A stretch of 64,000 bases of DNA, taken from Anaeromicropila herbilytica (GTDB lineage: Bacteria; Bacillota; Clostridia; Lachnospirales; Lachnospiraceae). The notes under the pieces are model-generated. The model was not told the origin of the DNA, ran no database searches, and worked only from the letters and a program-made list of their open reading frames with translations. Positions within the stretch are counted from its first letter, which is position 1; every line of letters starts with the position of its first letter. Shown one piece after another: positions 7,773-17,680 of the stretch. The translations under genes and the position numbers were made by a program. The DNA is taken from the NCBI RefSeq assembly GCF_016591975.1, contig NZ_AP024169.1, forward strand, positions 1,199,501 to 1,263,500, read 5' to 3'.

Positions 7773-10379
7773 ATGTTTCAGATAAAAGATAATGTAATCA
7801 AAATATCCGTTCGTAATCTGGTTGAATTTATCTTAAAATCGGGTGACCTTGATAATAGAAGAGTAACAGGTCGTGATACGGAGGCCATGCGAGAGGGTAG
7901 CAAACTTCATCGAAAGATACAAAAGAGAATGGGAAGTGAATACCATCCAGAAGTTCCATTAAGTATTATCATTCCGCTTGATTTTAAAGAGGAGGAAGTT
8001 GATCTTCTCATTGAAGGAAGAGCAGATGGGATTATATATAATGAGAATAAAATAGAACTTCAGGATAGTGAAGAGGATATGATTGTCCTTACACAAGTAG
8101 GTCCAATAAAATCATCTTCCGAAAAGGAAATGGAAGGACAAGATCAAATACAAATATCAAATAAAGATATCGAAGTGATAAAAAGTAATGAGGACATTGA
8201 TAATATCGACGATAATATCGTTGATCACTTTATGTTCGATGAGTTCGAAAAGTTAAGTTCGAATGAGGACGAAGAAAAACCTAATGTAATTATCGATGAG
8301 ATTAAAGGTGTATATTTTGATGTTAATTTTCTCGAAGAACCAATCAAAGTGCATAAGGCACAAGTTATGTGCTATGCCTACATGTATGCAGTGAAGCATA
8401 AATTAGATAAGATTGGTATACGCCTGACCTACTCCAATATTGAAACGGAAAATATGAAATATTTCAATGAGACATTAGAGTTCGTTGAGTTAGAACAATG
8501 GTTTGTTGAAGTTATAAATGAATATAAAAAGTGGGCAGCATGGCAATATCAATGGCGATTACAACGAGATGCATCAATAGAAAAGTTAGAATTTCCTTTT
8601 GAATATCGTCCAGGTCAGAAGGACTTAGTAACTGGGGTATATAAAACAATTATACGTGATAAAAAATTATTTATTGAAGCGCCAACTGGTGTAGGAAAAA
8701 CTATCTCGACCATATTTCCAACGCTGAAGGCAATGGGAGCAGAGAAAACAAGTAAAATATTCTATTTAACTGCGAAGACAATCACAAGAACGGTTGCAGA
8801 AGATACCTATCGATTGCTTGTGGCAAAGGGGTTACGCATTAAGGTGGTAACGATAACAGCAAAAGATAAAATCTGCGTCTTAGACAAGCCAGATTGTAAT
8901 CCGGTTACTTGTGAAAGAGCGAAGGGGCATTTTGATCGAGTAAATGATGCTGTCTTCGATCTATTATGGAACGAACATGATATCTCAAGAGAATTAATTG
9001 AACAATATGCCCTAAAACATATGGTATGCCCATTTGAGATGAGCCTTGATATTACCAATTGGGCAGATTCTGTTATTTGTGATTATAATTATGTCTTTGA
9101 TCCTAATGTATATCTTCGTAGATTCTTCCAAGATGAGAAGAAGAATGATTATGTATTTCTCATTGATGAAGCACATAATCTTGTCGAACGCGCAAGAGAA
9201 ATGTATAGTGCTTCTCTCTTCAAAGATGATATTCTAGCAGTAAAAAAGATTATGAAACCATTAAGTAAGAATCTGGAGAAGAGGTTCGAGGCATGTAATC
9301 AAGATCTATTAAAGTTAAAAAGAGAATGTGAAAACTATAAAGTAATAGATAACATAGGTGACTTTGTAATCCATTTAATGCGCTTACTTACTGATTATGA
9401 GGAATATACCAAAGAACATAGTAATTTCGAAGGCTCGGATAAGGCGTTAGAGATATACTTTGATATCAGACATTTCATAAATATGTATGAGTGGATGGAT
9501 GATAAATATATTATATATAACGATTACGATGAGGAGAGAGGATTTCGAATCAAATTATTATGTATGGACCCTTCTAATAATTTACTAACGTTTTTGGAAA
9601 AAGGTCGAAGTACAGTGTTTTTCTCAGCAACTTTATTACCGATTCATTATTATAAAGAGCAGCTAGGAGGAAAAGAGGAGGATTACGCAATCTATGCACC
9701 TTCTCCATTTGATACCAACAAACGCTTACTGATGATCGGGAATGATGTGAGTACCAAGTATACAAGAAGAAATGAAAATGAATACGTAAAGATTGTAAAC
9801 TACATTGAGAATTTAGTAATGCAAAGGACTGGAAATTATCTTGTATTCTTTCCGTCGTACTCTTATATGCAGCAGATCTATTCACTTTTTACTGAGAGAG
9901 ATATAGATAAGTCTTATGAGGTTATCCTACAGAAAACGAATATGACTGAAATGCAGAGGGAGGAATTCTTAGAACAATTCGAAGAAAATGGAACAATAAC
10001 GAAGATTGGATTCTGTGTGCTTGGTGGAGTCTTTAGCGAAGGAATTGACCTTACCAATGATCGGTTGATTGGAGTTATAATTGTAGGAACCGGACTACCA
10101 ATGGTATGCAATGAGAGAGAATTATTTCGAGAATATTATGATCGAACCAAGAATGCTGGGTTTGACTATGCCTACCTCTATGTTGGAATGAATAAGGTAT
10201 TGCAGTCAGCAGGAAGAGTAATTCGTACCAGTGATGATACTGGAGTCATCTTATTATTAGATGAGAGATTTATGAATACTCAATACAAGAATCTATTTCC
10301 AAGGGAATGGTATCCCCATGAGGTGGTCAATGTAGATAAGATGAAGTTTGGGGTACAAGATTTCTGGAACAGAACTTAA
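7773..10379 (+). CDS. RecB-type nuclease fused to XPD/DinG-like Fe-S DNA helicase
   Basis: The 868-residue protein has an N-terminal PD-(D/E)XK nuclease domain with the three RecB-family motifs: GRADG near residue 82, DEIKG near 175 and QVMCYAY near 197, split by an acidic insert of about 90 residues. The helicase follows: Walker A APTGVGKT near 304-311, four cysteines suited to an Fe-S cluster between about 370 and 425 (KICVLDKPDC, PVTC, MVCPF), the DEAH box near 464 and a C-terminal helicase motif QSAGRVIR. ATG at 7773 follows GAGGAAG. DNA repair or replication-fork processing in the cytoplasm is expected from the family. It stands alone, flanked by noncoding intervals. Confidence 0.85.
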   Translation: MFQIKDNVIKISVRNLVEFILKSGDLDNRRVTGRDTEAMREGSKLHRKIQKRMGSEYHPEVPLSIIIPLDFKEEEVDLLIEGRADGIIYNENKIELQDSEEDMIVLTQVGPIKSSSEKEMEGQDQIQISNKDIEVIKSNEDIDNIDDNIVDHFMFDEFEKLSSNEDEEKPNVIIDEIKGVYFDVNFLEEPIKVHKAQVMCYAYMYAVKHKLDKIGIRLTYSNIETENMKYFNETLEFVELEQWFVEVINEYKKWAAWQYQWRLQRDASIEKLEFPFEYRPGQKDLVTGVYKTIIRDKKLFIEAPTGVGKTISTIFPTLKAMGAEKTSKIFYLTAKTITRTVAEDTYRLLVAKGLRIKVVTITAKDKICVLDKPDCNPVTCERAKGHFDRVNDAVFDLLWNEHDISRELIEQYALKHMVCPFEMSLDITNWADSVICDYNYVFDPNVYLRRFFQDEKKNDYVFLIDEAHNLVERAREMYSASLFKDDILAVKKIMKPLSKNLEKRFEACNQDLLKLKRECENYKVIDNIGDFVIHLMRLLTDYEEYTKEHSNFEGSDKALEIYFDIRHFINMYEWMDDKYIIYNDYDEERGFRIKLLCMDPSNNLLTFLEKGRSTVFFSATLLPIHYYKEQLGGKEEDYAIYAPSPFDTNKRLLMIGNDVSTKYTRRNENEYVKIVNYIENLVMQRTGNYLVFFPSYSYMQQIYSLFTERDIDKSYEVILQKTNMTEMQREEFLEQFEENGTITKIGFCVLGGVFSEGIDLTNDRLIGVIIVGTGLPMVCNERELFREYYDRTKNAGFDYAYLYVGMNKVLQSAGRVIRTSDDTGVILLLDERFMNTQYKNLFPREWYPHEVVNVDKMKFGVQDFWNRT

Positions 10380-10499
10380 GAGAAGACTAGACGTTAGTGT
10401 ATCAACTTACTTATTTCATTTAATAAGAATAAATCATCAGAAAAAAGGATGGGATAAGATAAAGATTTGGTGCCTCATTAGAAAGGTTAAGGTATTAAT

Positions 10500-11150
10500 A
10501 TGTACAAGTTAGCAATATTTGATTTAGATGGAACTCTAGCAAATACGTTAGAGTCCATGGCAACTGCAGGAAATGAGATGTTAGTTAAGTTAGGATTTCA
10601 TGAAAGAAATGTGGAAGAATATAAATATTTCGTTGGAAATGGTTCCGATGTATTGGTGCAAAGGCTACTTAGGGCAGAAGGAGACAAAGATTTAGTACAT
10701 TTTGAAAAAGCAAATCCAATATACCTAGAACTGTTGGAGAAATATAGAACACATCAAACAAAATTGTATGATGGTATAAAAGAAATGTTAGATTATCTAA
10801 AACAAAAAGGGATAAAAATAGCGGTGTTAACGAATAAACCACACGATACAGCGGTGACCGTAGTTGGTGAGTTATTCGAAGAAGGTTATTTTGATAAAAT
10901 ATTAGGTCAACAAGCAGGAATTAAGAAAAAGCCAGATAAAGAAGGAGCAATACGTTTAGCTGAATATTTTCATGTGAGGCCAGAAGAATGTGTCTATGTT
11001 GGAGATACAGATGTGGATATGATGACTGGAAATGCAGCTAATATGTATACCATTGGGGTGAGTTGGGGATTCCGTACTGAGAAAGAGCTAAAAGAACATC
11101 ATGCGCATCGAATTATTCATCAGCCTTCTGAATTATGTGATTTGATTTAA
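10500..11150 (+). CDS. HAD hydrolase, phosphoglycolate phosphatase-like
   Basis: The 216-residue protein has the HAD nucleophile motif FDLDGTLANT at residues 7-16 (Asp8, Asp10), motif II in AVLTNKPHD, the lysine of motif III in GIKKKPDKEG and motif IV in YVGDTDVDMMTG. The helical cap between motifs I and II places it with the Gph/PGP subfamily. It probably dephosphorylates small metabolites such as 2-phosphoglycolate, but HAD substrates cannot be fixed from sequence. ATG at 10500 follows GAAAGG about 14 bases upstream, with AAGG closer at 10488-10491. It sits between the helicase and the sbcDC genes. Confidence 0.85.
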   Translation: MYKLAIFDLDGTLANTLESMATAGNEMLVKLGFHERNVEEYKYFVGNGSDVLVQRLLRAEGDKDLVHFEKANPIYLELLEKYRTHQTKLYDGIKEMLDYLKQKGIKIAVLTNKPHDTAVTVVGELFEEGYFDKILGQQAGIKKKPDKEGAIRLAEYFHVRPEECVYVGDTDVDMMTGNAANMYTIGVSWGFRTEKELKEHHAHRIIHQPSELCDLI

Positions 11151-11167
11151 ATTGAAATGCGTAAAAA

Positions 11168-11423
11168 GGATTTGAAAGTCAAAAGTCGTTCTTAACTTAA
11201 ATTGTGTATATTGATGTATAATTAAGAATTTTGGCGTAGTCCGGCTGAAAGTAACGTTTATATTTTGTCAAGACTCAAAGTAAAAATAGGAACGCTAGTG
11301 AGTATTTTTACTTGTTCTGAGGCTTGTAAAAAATATGTTGCTTGAAGGAAAGGTAGCCAAAATTCATAATTATACAGCTATATACACTCGGGGAATTAAA
11401 AACGACTTTTGAGATTCTAATCC
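11168..11423. repeat. Family B large palindromic repeat, copy 1 (about 256 bp)
   Basis: The left end has AAAAGTCGTT at 11181-11190 and the right end its complement AACGACTTTT at 11401-11410; complementarity continues outward with about four mismatches in 23 bases. Middle arms carry TTTTGGCGTAGTCCGG at 11229-11244 and its approximate partner GTAGCCAAAATTC at 11353-11365. The centre, about 11270-11330, forms an imperfect hairpin around TAGGAACGCTAGTGAG. It occupies the whole interval between the HAD gene and sbcD and has no reading frame. Related copies lie at 21714-21899 and 22648-22906. Confidence 0.75.
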
Positions 11424-11453
11424 TAAAGAGTATGATAGCGAAAGGAGCATATA

Positions 11454-12602
11454 ATGAAATTCATTCATACAGCAGATTTGCATATTGGAAAGTTCGTCAA
11501 TGAATTTAGCATGTTAAAAGATCAAGAATATATTCTGAATCAAATGATTGACATCATAGAGGAAGAACAAGCAGATGGTTTGATCATTGCAGGGGACATA
11601 TATGATCGATCAATTCCACCAGCAGAGGCAGTATCAGTATTGGATAATTTTCTAAGTAGACTTGTGGATAAAGGCATCAGAATATTCATGATCAGTGGAA
11701 ATCATGATTCACCTGAACGAATTGGATTTGCAAAGAGTATTGTAGAAGAAAAAGGACTTTATATCGCTGGAACCTACGATGGAAATGCTAGATCAATTAC
11801 ACTACAAGATAAGTACGGTAATCTTAATATTCATTTATTGCCTTTTGTAAAGCCAGCTGTTGTAAAGTATTATTTGCAAGAAGACAAGATAGAGGATTAT
11901 CATCATAGTGTAGAAGCTATGATTAAAAAGTTTGATATAGTAGAAAACGAGAGAAATATTCTCTTGACCCATTATTTTATCACAAGTGGTGCAACGATAC
12001 CCGAGATATCAGATTCAGAAAGCGTTATCTCAGTCGGAGGGGTGGATAATGTGGATGCATCAGTATTTGAAGGGTATGATTATGTTGCACTTGGTCATAT
12101 TCATAGACCACAGATAATAGGTGGTTCGCACATTCGATATGCTGGGTCACCAATCAAATATTCCTTTTCAGAAGTTCATCATAAGAAATCGGTAACAGTA
12201 ATTGAACTAAAAGAAAAAGGTAAAGTTGATATTCGTACTAGAGAATTAACACCGATTCATAATATGCGTAAAATAAAAGGAAATCTAAAAGAACTGATGA
12301 GTGAGGATATAATCAAAGAAGCAGATGTTAATGATTACATTCAAGCTACTCTAACGGATGCAGATGAGATTATGGATCCAATTGGTACCTTAAGAAGTGT
12401 GTATCCTAATACGATGCAAGTGATTATTGAGAAAAACATCAAGAATAATGAAAATGTGGTAGCATTTGAAAAAATTAAAAATCGTTCAACCATTGATATA
12501 TACGAGGAATTCTACCAATCTGTAACAGGACAAGAATTTGATGAGAAAAGATACGAGGTTATGAAAGAGATTATTGAAGAAGCAAGTGGTGAGGAGGTGT
12601 AA
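11454..12602 (+). CDS. sbcD: SbcD nuclease subunit of the SbcCD (Mre11-Rad50-type) complex
   Basis: The 382-residue phosphoesterase carries the Mre11 metal-site series: HTADLHIGK at residues 4-12, GDIYDR, SGNHDSP, and YVALGHIHRP. With SbcC it forms an ATP-dependent double-strand nuclease that opens hairpins and processes blocked DNA ends. ATG at 11454 follows AAAGGAG. It ends six bases before the sbcC start, with GAGGAGG of its own 3' end serving as the sbcC ribosome site, so the two subunits are translationally linked. Confidence 0.95.
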   Translation: MKFIHTADLHIGKFVNEFSMLKDQEYILNQMIDIIEEEQADGLIIAGDIYDRSIPPAEAVSVLDNFLSRLVDKGIRIFMISGNHDSPERIGFAKSIVEEKGLYIAGTYDGNARSITLQDKYGNLNIHLLPFVKPAVVKYYLQEDKIEDYHHSVEAMIKKFDIVENERNILLTHYFITSGATIPEISDSESVISVGGVDNVDASVFEGYDYVALGHIHRPQIIGGSHIRYAGSPIKYSFSEVHHKKSVTVIELKEKGKVDIRTRELTPIHNMRKIKGNLKELMSEDIIKEADVNDYIQATLTDADEIMDPIGTLRSVYPNTMQVIIEKNIKNNENVVAFEKIKNRSTIDIYEEFYQSVTGQEFDEKRYEVMKEIIEEASGEEV

Positions 12603-12608
12603 TTCGTT

Positions 12609-15600
12609 ATGAAACCTTTACAATTAGAATTAAGTGCATGGGGATCTTATAAAGATGTAACAAGATTAGATTTTAGCAAATTTTCGGATAGAAGCCTATT
12701 CCTAATAACAGGGCCTACAGGAGCAGGAAAAACTACGGTTTTTGATGCAATATCTTTTGCTTTGTATGGAGACGTTAGTGGTAAGATTCGTGAAAAAGCA
12801 TCTGTTCGAAGTGATTTCGCAAGTCCAGATGTTGATACTTATGTTACTTTACACTTTCTACATAAAGATACTGAGTATATCATAACTCGTTCCCCTAAGT
12901 ATCAAAGACCTAAGAAGAGAGGGGAAGGATATACGACTTCAAATGAGACCGCAGAGCTTAGGATATCAGAAGAAGCACCAATTACATCATTACAAGAAGT
13001 GAATCGAAAAATTGATGAGATCATGGGAATCAACTATGAGCAATTCAAGCAGATTGCCATGATTGCACAAGGTGAATTCTTAGAATTACTGGTATCCAAT
13101 TCAAGAGACCGAGTGGAGATTCTAAGGAATCTTTTTAAAACAGAACAGTATGAGAAGATACAGAGAATCTTAACGGATAAATCAAAAAAATTATATTCTA
13201 GAATATTAGAAGTGAAGAATAAAATGGAAGAAGCAATCACTACCATTGAAGTATCTAAATGTGATGAAACGGATGAAAATGATAACATAGACATACTAGA
13301 GCAAAACGATGAGCAAACAATGAATGAAAAATCTCTTGAAGAAGAGTTAGAAGAAGAACTTCATTCTGAATATATTAATTATGATAATCTAGTACTTCTT
13401 CTTAAAGAGTATGTGAAAAAAGATAAACAGAAATTAACCAAGTATGAAAAAAGAATAGATGGATTGTCAGTAGAAATTAAGCAGCTTACGATACAAATTA
13501 ATGAAGGCGAGAATCAGAATCGACAGTTAGAACACTATCAGAGAATCGTTGATGAACTTGGTAAATTAGAAGACAGAAAAAATATTATAAAAACTTTTGA
13601 AATACAATTAAAACAGGCAGAAAAGGCTGAGAAGCTAAGAAAAGATGAGATCTTGTATGAGAATGCTAAAACAAGAAGAAATAATGCTAAGCTTAAACAA
13701 GAAAATCTTTCAAAAGAAATTAAAGAGATTGATGAGCAATATCAAAAAAGTATATTAAATCTTGAAGAAACCAAGAAATATGATCCCAAAATAGAAAGTC
13801 TCAGAGAACAGTACCGTATATTAGAAGGGTATCTTCCACTGCATGAATCGGTTGAAGAAGTCAAAGCAAAGTTAAATGCGTTCGCTTTGCGCTTAAAGAA
13901 TTATGCTACTGAGTTTAAAGATTTAAAAACTGAACTTAAGGAAAAGAAAGATCAGTTTAATCTTCTCGGGGAGGAAAATAAGGAATATCAAGAAGTAGAA
14001 AAATATCTCGGTGAGACCAATCTTACCTTGGTAGAGTTGGAACATCAAATAAATATATTAAAGGAAGCAAGGATTAAAGGAAAGCAATTAAAAGTAGAAA
14101 AAGACAAGTTAGCGAAACTTCAATCTACTTATCAGATTGAAAATGATAAATTAATAATTGCGAAAGAAGAATACGAAAAAAATGAGCAAATCTATAAGAA
14201 AGCCGCAATTGGATTAGTAGCGAGATATCTTGAAGATAACAAGCCGTGCCCTGTATGCGGTTCGCTAGAGCATCCAAAGAAAGCAGAGATTACTCATGAA
14301 GTTATCAAGGAAGATGAGTTAGATGAATTAAAAAGAAAGTATGAAGAAAAACAAGAGAAATATAATCAAATATATAATCAAGCTGCAACTCAAAATGGTA
14401 TAGTAACATTAAAAGAAGCTGAATTCATGGAACTCCTTACTAAGTTACAATTAGAAGAAGGAGAATTGGAAGAGAAAGAAAATAAACTAATTCTTAAAAA
14501 AGAAGAAACTGAGAAAAGAAAAGTTGATTACCATATAAAATTAGAAAGAAAGATTAAAATACAAGAATTAATTATGGAACTTGGATCTTCCATTAATCAA
14601 ATAGAGCAGAACATGGAAAGAAAAAAAGAAGCCTATGAAGCTGAAAAAAGTGAATTCGATATTCTAAAGGGTAGCTATGAAGAATTAAATAAAAAACTTC
14701 CAGAAGGTTTTGATCCAAATGTAGTAAAAACAGAACTGATGTCAATAAAAAAAGAAGAAACTTCACTACTTAGTAAACAAAAAAAGGCAGAAGAAGACTA
14801 TCAAGAAAAGAAAATGACTCTACATAATAAGACTACTTTGTTTGAAGATTTAAAAATAGAGCAGAATAAGCTTATTGAAGAAGAAAATCAATGTAGAGAG
14901 AATTATAACATACAATTAAAGCTTCTAGGGTTCGTATCAGAAGAGAAATATAAAGAGTCGATTCTAGAGGAAGAAAAAATGGATTTGCTATGGAAAGATA
15001 TCAGGGAGTATTATGACCAGAAGCAAGAAAAAGAAACGATTAAGAAAAACCTAGAAGAAACTTTAAAAGAAAAGAAACGTATAGAGATTGAAATTCTTCT
15101 TGAGAAACAAAAAGAGATAGAAATGAATCGAGATATCCTTCAAAAAGAAAAAGAAAGGATTGTTACAAGAAGAATGGGAAATAAAAAAGCAATGGAATCC
15201 ATTCTTACAAAGATAGCTGAAAAGACAAGTCTAGATGAAGAGTATGGAGTAATCAAAGATCTTGATAATGTAACAAAAGGAAATAATAGTGAACGTTTAA
15301 TCTTTGAGCATTACGTATTGTCAACTTATTTTGAAGATATTATAAAATCAGCAAATCTAAGGCTATCTATTATGACAAATCATAGATATGAATTGCAGAA
15401 AGTTCAAAAAGTATCCGATGCAAGAACAAAAGATAGTCTCGACTTAGAAGTATTAGATAACTATACCGGTAGAACACGTTCGGTAAAGACGTTATCGGGG
15501 GGAGAGTCCTTCAAAGCAGCGCTATCTTTAGCACTGGGATTATCGGATATAGTACAAAATAATGCGGGTGGAATTCAAATAGATACCTTATTTATAGATG

Positions 15601-15788
15601 AAGGCTTCGGCTCCTTAGATTCAGAATCTTTGGAACAAGCACTAAATACCTTGACATCTTTAACAGAACATAATAAAATGATAGGAATCATTTCCCATGT
15701 AGCTGAATTGAAGGAAAGAATTGATAATCAGATTATTGTTGAAAAGGGTAACAATGGTAGTTCGTTGAAGATGGTTAGTGTGAAATAG
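12609..15788 (+). CDS. sbcC: SbcC ATPase subunit of the SbcCD complex
   Basis: The 1059-residue SMC/Rad50-type protein has Walker A GPTGAGKTT at residues 35-43, a Q-loop in QGEFLELL, two long coiled-coil arms, a zinc hook CPVC at about 547-550 in the middle, an ABC signature LSGGESF near 962-968 and Walker B LFIDEGFGSLD near 994. This is complete domain order and normal length. It tethers DNA and drives the SbcD nuclease. The stop codon is followed directly by the family A palindrome, which may help end transcription because no ordinary T-tract terminator is seen. Confidence 0.95.
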   Translation: MKPLQLELSAWGSYKDVTRLDFSKFSDRSLFLITGPTGAGKTTVFDAISFALYGDVSGKIREKASVRSDFASPDVDTYVTLHFLHKDTEYIITRSPKYQRPKKRGEGYTTSNETAELRISEEAPITSLQEVNRKIDEIMGINYEQFKQIAMIAQGEFLELLVSNSRDRVEILRNLFKTEQYEKIQRILTDKSKKLYSRILEVKNKMEEAITTIEVSKCDETDENDNIDILEQNDEQTMNEKSLEEELEEELHSEYINYDNLVLLLKEYVKKDKQKLTKYEKRIDGLSVEIKQLTIQINEGENQNRQLEHYQRIVDELGKLEDRKNIIKTFEIQLKQAEKAEKLRKDEILYENAKTRRNNAKLKQENLSKEIKEIDEQYQKSILNLEETKKYDPKIESLREQYRILEGYLPLHESVEEVKAKLNAFALRLKNYATEFKDLKTELKEKKDQFNLLGEENKEYQEVEKYLGETNLTLVELEHQINILKEARIKGKQLKVEKDKLAKLQSTYQIENDKLIIAKEEYEKNEQIYKKAAIGLVARYLEDNKPCPVCGSLEHPKKAEITHEVIKEDELDELKRKYEEKQEKYNQIYNQAATQNGIVTLKEAEFMELLTKLQLEEGELEEKENKLILKKEETEKRKVDYHIKLERKIKIQELIMELGSSINQIEQNMERKKEAYEAEKSEFDILKGSYEELNKKLPEGFDPNVVKTELMSIKKEETSLLSKQKKAEEDYQEKKMTLHNKTTLFEDLKIEQNKLIEEENQCRENYNIQLKLLGFVSEEKYKESILEEEKMDLLWKDIREYYDQKQEKETIKKNLEETLKEKKRIEIEILLEKQKEIEMNRDILQKEKERIVTRRMGNKKAMESILTKIAEKTSLDEEYGVIKDLDNVTKGNNSERLIFEHYVLSTYFEDIIKSANLRLSIMTNHRYELQKVQKVSDARTKDSLDLEVLDNYTGRTRSVKTLSGGESFKAALSLALGLSDIVQNNAGGIQIDTLFIDEGFGSLDSESLEQALNTLTSLTEHNKMIGIISHVAELKERIDNQIIVEKGNNGSSLKMVSVK

Positions 15789-15822
15789 CGAGCCTTCCCC
15801 CATTCTCCCAAGGCAGGGTATT

Positions 15823-16099
15823 GAAAAAATCCCTTATGAAGGTTACTGATAAATAATACTGTATCAATATATGTGCTAATGATTTTGGTTAAAGACGTAT
15901 AAGAGATACTAAATGAAAATTGAATCAATCAGTACATAACCAGAAGGAGCGAACTCGTTGAAATACACTCAAACAGCGCTCCTTCTGATTATTGAATGAT
16001 TCAATTTTCATTAAGAATCTCTAATACGCTTTAAAACAAAATCCTAACACATATATTGATACAGTAATATTCAGGGAAGGTTATGAGAGGGATTTTTCG
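15823..16099. repeat. Family A large palindromic repeat, copy 2 (about 277 bp)
   Basis: Left outer arm AAAAAATCCCTTATGAAGGTTA pairs with the right end that reads AAGGTTATGAGAGGGATTTTT. Middle arms match around TACTGTATCAATATATGTG at about 15858-15876 and its complement near 16047-16066. The inner stem is CAGAAGGAGCG at 15941-15951 with CGCTCCTTCTG at 15977-15987. The inner 140 bp resembles copy 1 (7332-7653) read on the other strand, while the outer arms differ from copy 1 yet remain self-complementary. It starts about 35 bases after sbcC. Confidence 0.7.
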
Positions 16100-16267
16100 A
16101 TATCTTTGTTAAAGATAGTTAGAGGGTGAACAATGAGACTAGTTTTGAAATAAAAAGAATTTTACACCAAAAATTTAGGTCTGTGAGCAAATCACAGTGT
16201 AATAGTAAGAATGTTTGAAATATATAGGTATGTTATTTAAAATAGATAATAAATTGATGAGGTGGGT

Positions 16268-17446
16268 ATGACAACATTATTAGTTAGCTTATTTGTAAAA
16301 GATAAAGACAATGTTGAGAATAGTAAAGTAAGAGAACAATATGGGGTATTGACAAGTGTCGTGGGAATTTTTTGTAACTTTATTCTATTCTTAACAAAAT
16401 TTACAATTGGAATGATGATTAACAGTATATCAGTAATGGCAGATGCTTTTAATAATTTATCTGATGCAGCATCGTCAATTATTAGTTTTATTGGAGTTAA
16501 ATTATCAAGTCGTCCTGCAGATAAGGAGCATCCTTTTGGACACGGAAGAAGCGAGTATTTATCTGCATTAATCGTAGCGTTTCTTGTAATTCAAGTAGGA
16601 TTTTCTTGCTTTAAAAGTTCCTTTGATAAAATCCTACATCCAGAATCAGTGCAATTTAATATAATCCTGTTAGTAATCTTATGCCTTTCAGTAACCGTAA
16701 AAGTGTGGTTAGGATTATTTAATAGAAAATTAGGAAATCGAATTAACTCCTCCGTAATGAAAGCAACTTCGGCAGATGCATTTGGTGATGTAATCATTAC
16801 ATCAGCAACGATTCTATCGGTCATTATTGGTAAATTATCAGGATTAAAAATTGATGGTTATATGGGTTTTATCGTTTCTATTTTAGTAATCTATGCTGGA
16901 TTTAATATTGCAAAAGAGACAATAGAACCACTAATTGGAGAGGCGGTATCACCAGAACTATACCGTAAAATTACTAATATTGTGGAAAGCTATGATGGAA
17001 TAGTAGGAAGTCACGACTTAATTGTTCATAACTATGGACCAACCAATTCTATGGCAACTATTCATGCAGAAGTTCCAAATACCGTGGACATTGAAGATGC
17101 CCATGAAACCATAGATCGAATCGAGAGAGAAATATTAAGAGAACATAATATCTTCTTAGTCATTCATATGGATCCTATCGAAGTAAAGGATGAAAATGTT
17201 TTAAAATATAAAGAAATGACAAAGGAAATAATCAATAAATATGATGAAGAAGCTTCCCTTCATGATTTTCGAGTGGTTCGTGGAGATAAAAGGATTAACC
17301 TTATCTTTGACTTGGTTGTTCCATTTTCTTATAAAGAGGAAGATAATGAAAATATAATTGAGTATGTTACGAATGGAGTAACTCAAATTGATGATAGATT
17401 AAAGTTAGTTATTACAGTTGAAAAAAGTTTTATAGCAAAGGCTTAA
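16268..17446 (+). CDS. Cation diffusion facilitator (CDF) metal exporter
   Basis: The protein has about 392 residues. I take ATG at 16268 with GAGGTGG just upstream; a GTG two codons earlier is also possible. Six membrane helices are expected. CDF metal-site residues appear in MADAFNNLSDAASS (helix 2), the DKEHPFGHGRSEY loop, and SADAFGDV (helix 5). A cytoplasmic ferredoxin-like domain follows, extended at the C-terminus by about 100 residues beyond a minimal CDF protein. The family exports Zn2+, Mn2+ or Fe2+ by proton antiport from the cytoplasm. The metal cannot be decided. No metal regulator is adjacent. Confidence 0.9.
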   Translation: MTTLLVSLFVKDKDNVENSKVREQYGVLTSVVGIFCNFILFLTKFTIGMMINSISVMADAFNNLSDAASSIISFIGVKLSSRPADKEHPFGHGRSEYLSALIVAFLVIQVGFSCFKSSFDKILHPESVQFNIILLVILCLSVTVKVWLGLFNRKLGNRINSSVMKATSADAFGDVIITSATILSVIIGKLSGLKIDGYMGFIVSILVIYAGFNIAKETIEPLIGEAVSPELYRKITNIVESYDGIVGSHDLIVHNYGPTNSMATIHAEVPNTVDIEDAHETIDRIEREILREHNIFLVIHMDPIEVKDENVLKYKEMTKEIINKYDEEASLHDFRVVRGDKRINLIFDLVVPFSYKEEDNENIIEYVTNGVTQIDDRLKLVITVEKSFIAKA

Positions 17447-17523
17447 GAAAAAATAAAATAAAAGGATAGTTGGCATAGTGGTGTAATTTACAATTTTATA
17501 GTAGAAAAAATTTCAATTTTCTC

Positions 17524-17552
17524 TTGAAAAATCAGAATCTATCAGTTATAAT
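17524..17552 (+). promoter_or_regulatory. Promoter of tRNA-Gln
   Basis: TTGAAA at 17524-17529 and TATAAT at 17547-17552 are separated by 17 bases, a near-consensus vegetative promoter placed 18 bases before the mature tRNA. Confidence 0.8.
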
Positions 17553-17569
17553 ATGCTTTGTCGTAACAT

Positions 17570-17641
17570 TGGGCTATCGCCAAACGGTAAGGCACTGGAC
17601 TCTGACTCCAGCATCTGTAGGTTCGAATCCTACTAGCCCAG
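17570..17641 (+). tRNA. tRNA-Gln (anticodon CTG)
   Basis: The cloverleaf is complete: acceptor TGGGCTA at 17570-17576 pairs with TAGCCCA at 17634-17640, the anticodon stem is CTGGA/TCCAG, and the loop has CTG at 17602-17604. The T loop is GGTTCGAATCC and the discriminator is G at 17641. The 3' CCA is not encoded. It is transcribed alone from its own promoter into its own terminator. Confidence 0.96.
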
Positions 17642-17645
17642 TTCA

Positions 17646-17680
17646 AAACAAAAATGAAGTCAGGAGACTTCATTTTTTGT
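17646..17680 (+). terminator. Terminator of tRNA-Gln
   Basis: AAAATGAAGTC at 17651-17661 and GACTTCATTTT at 17666-17676 form a perfect stem with loop AGGA and a T-rich 3' side. Confidence 0.85.
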
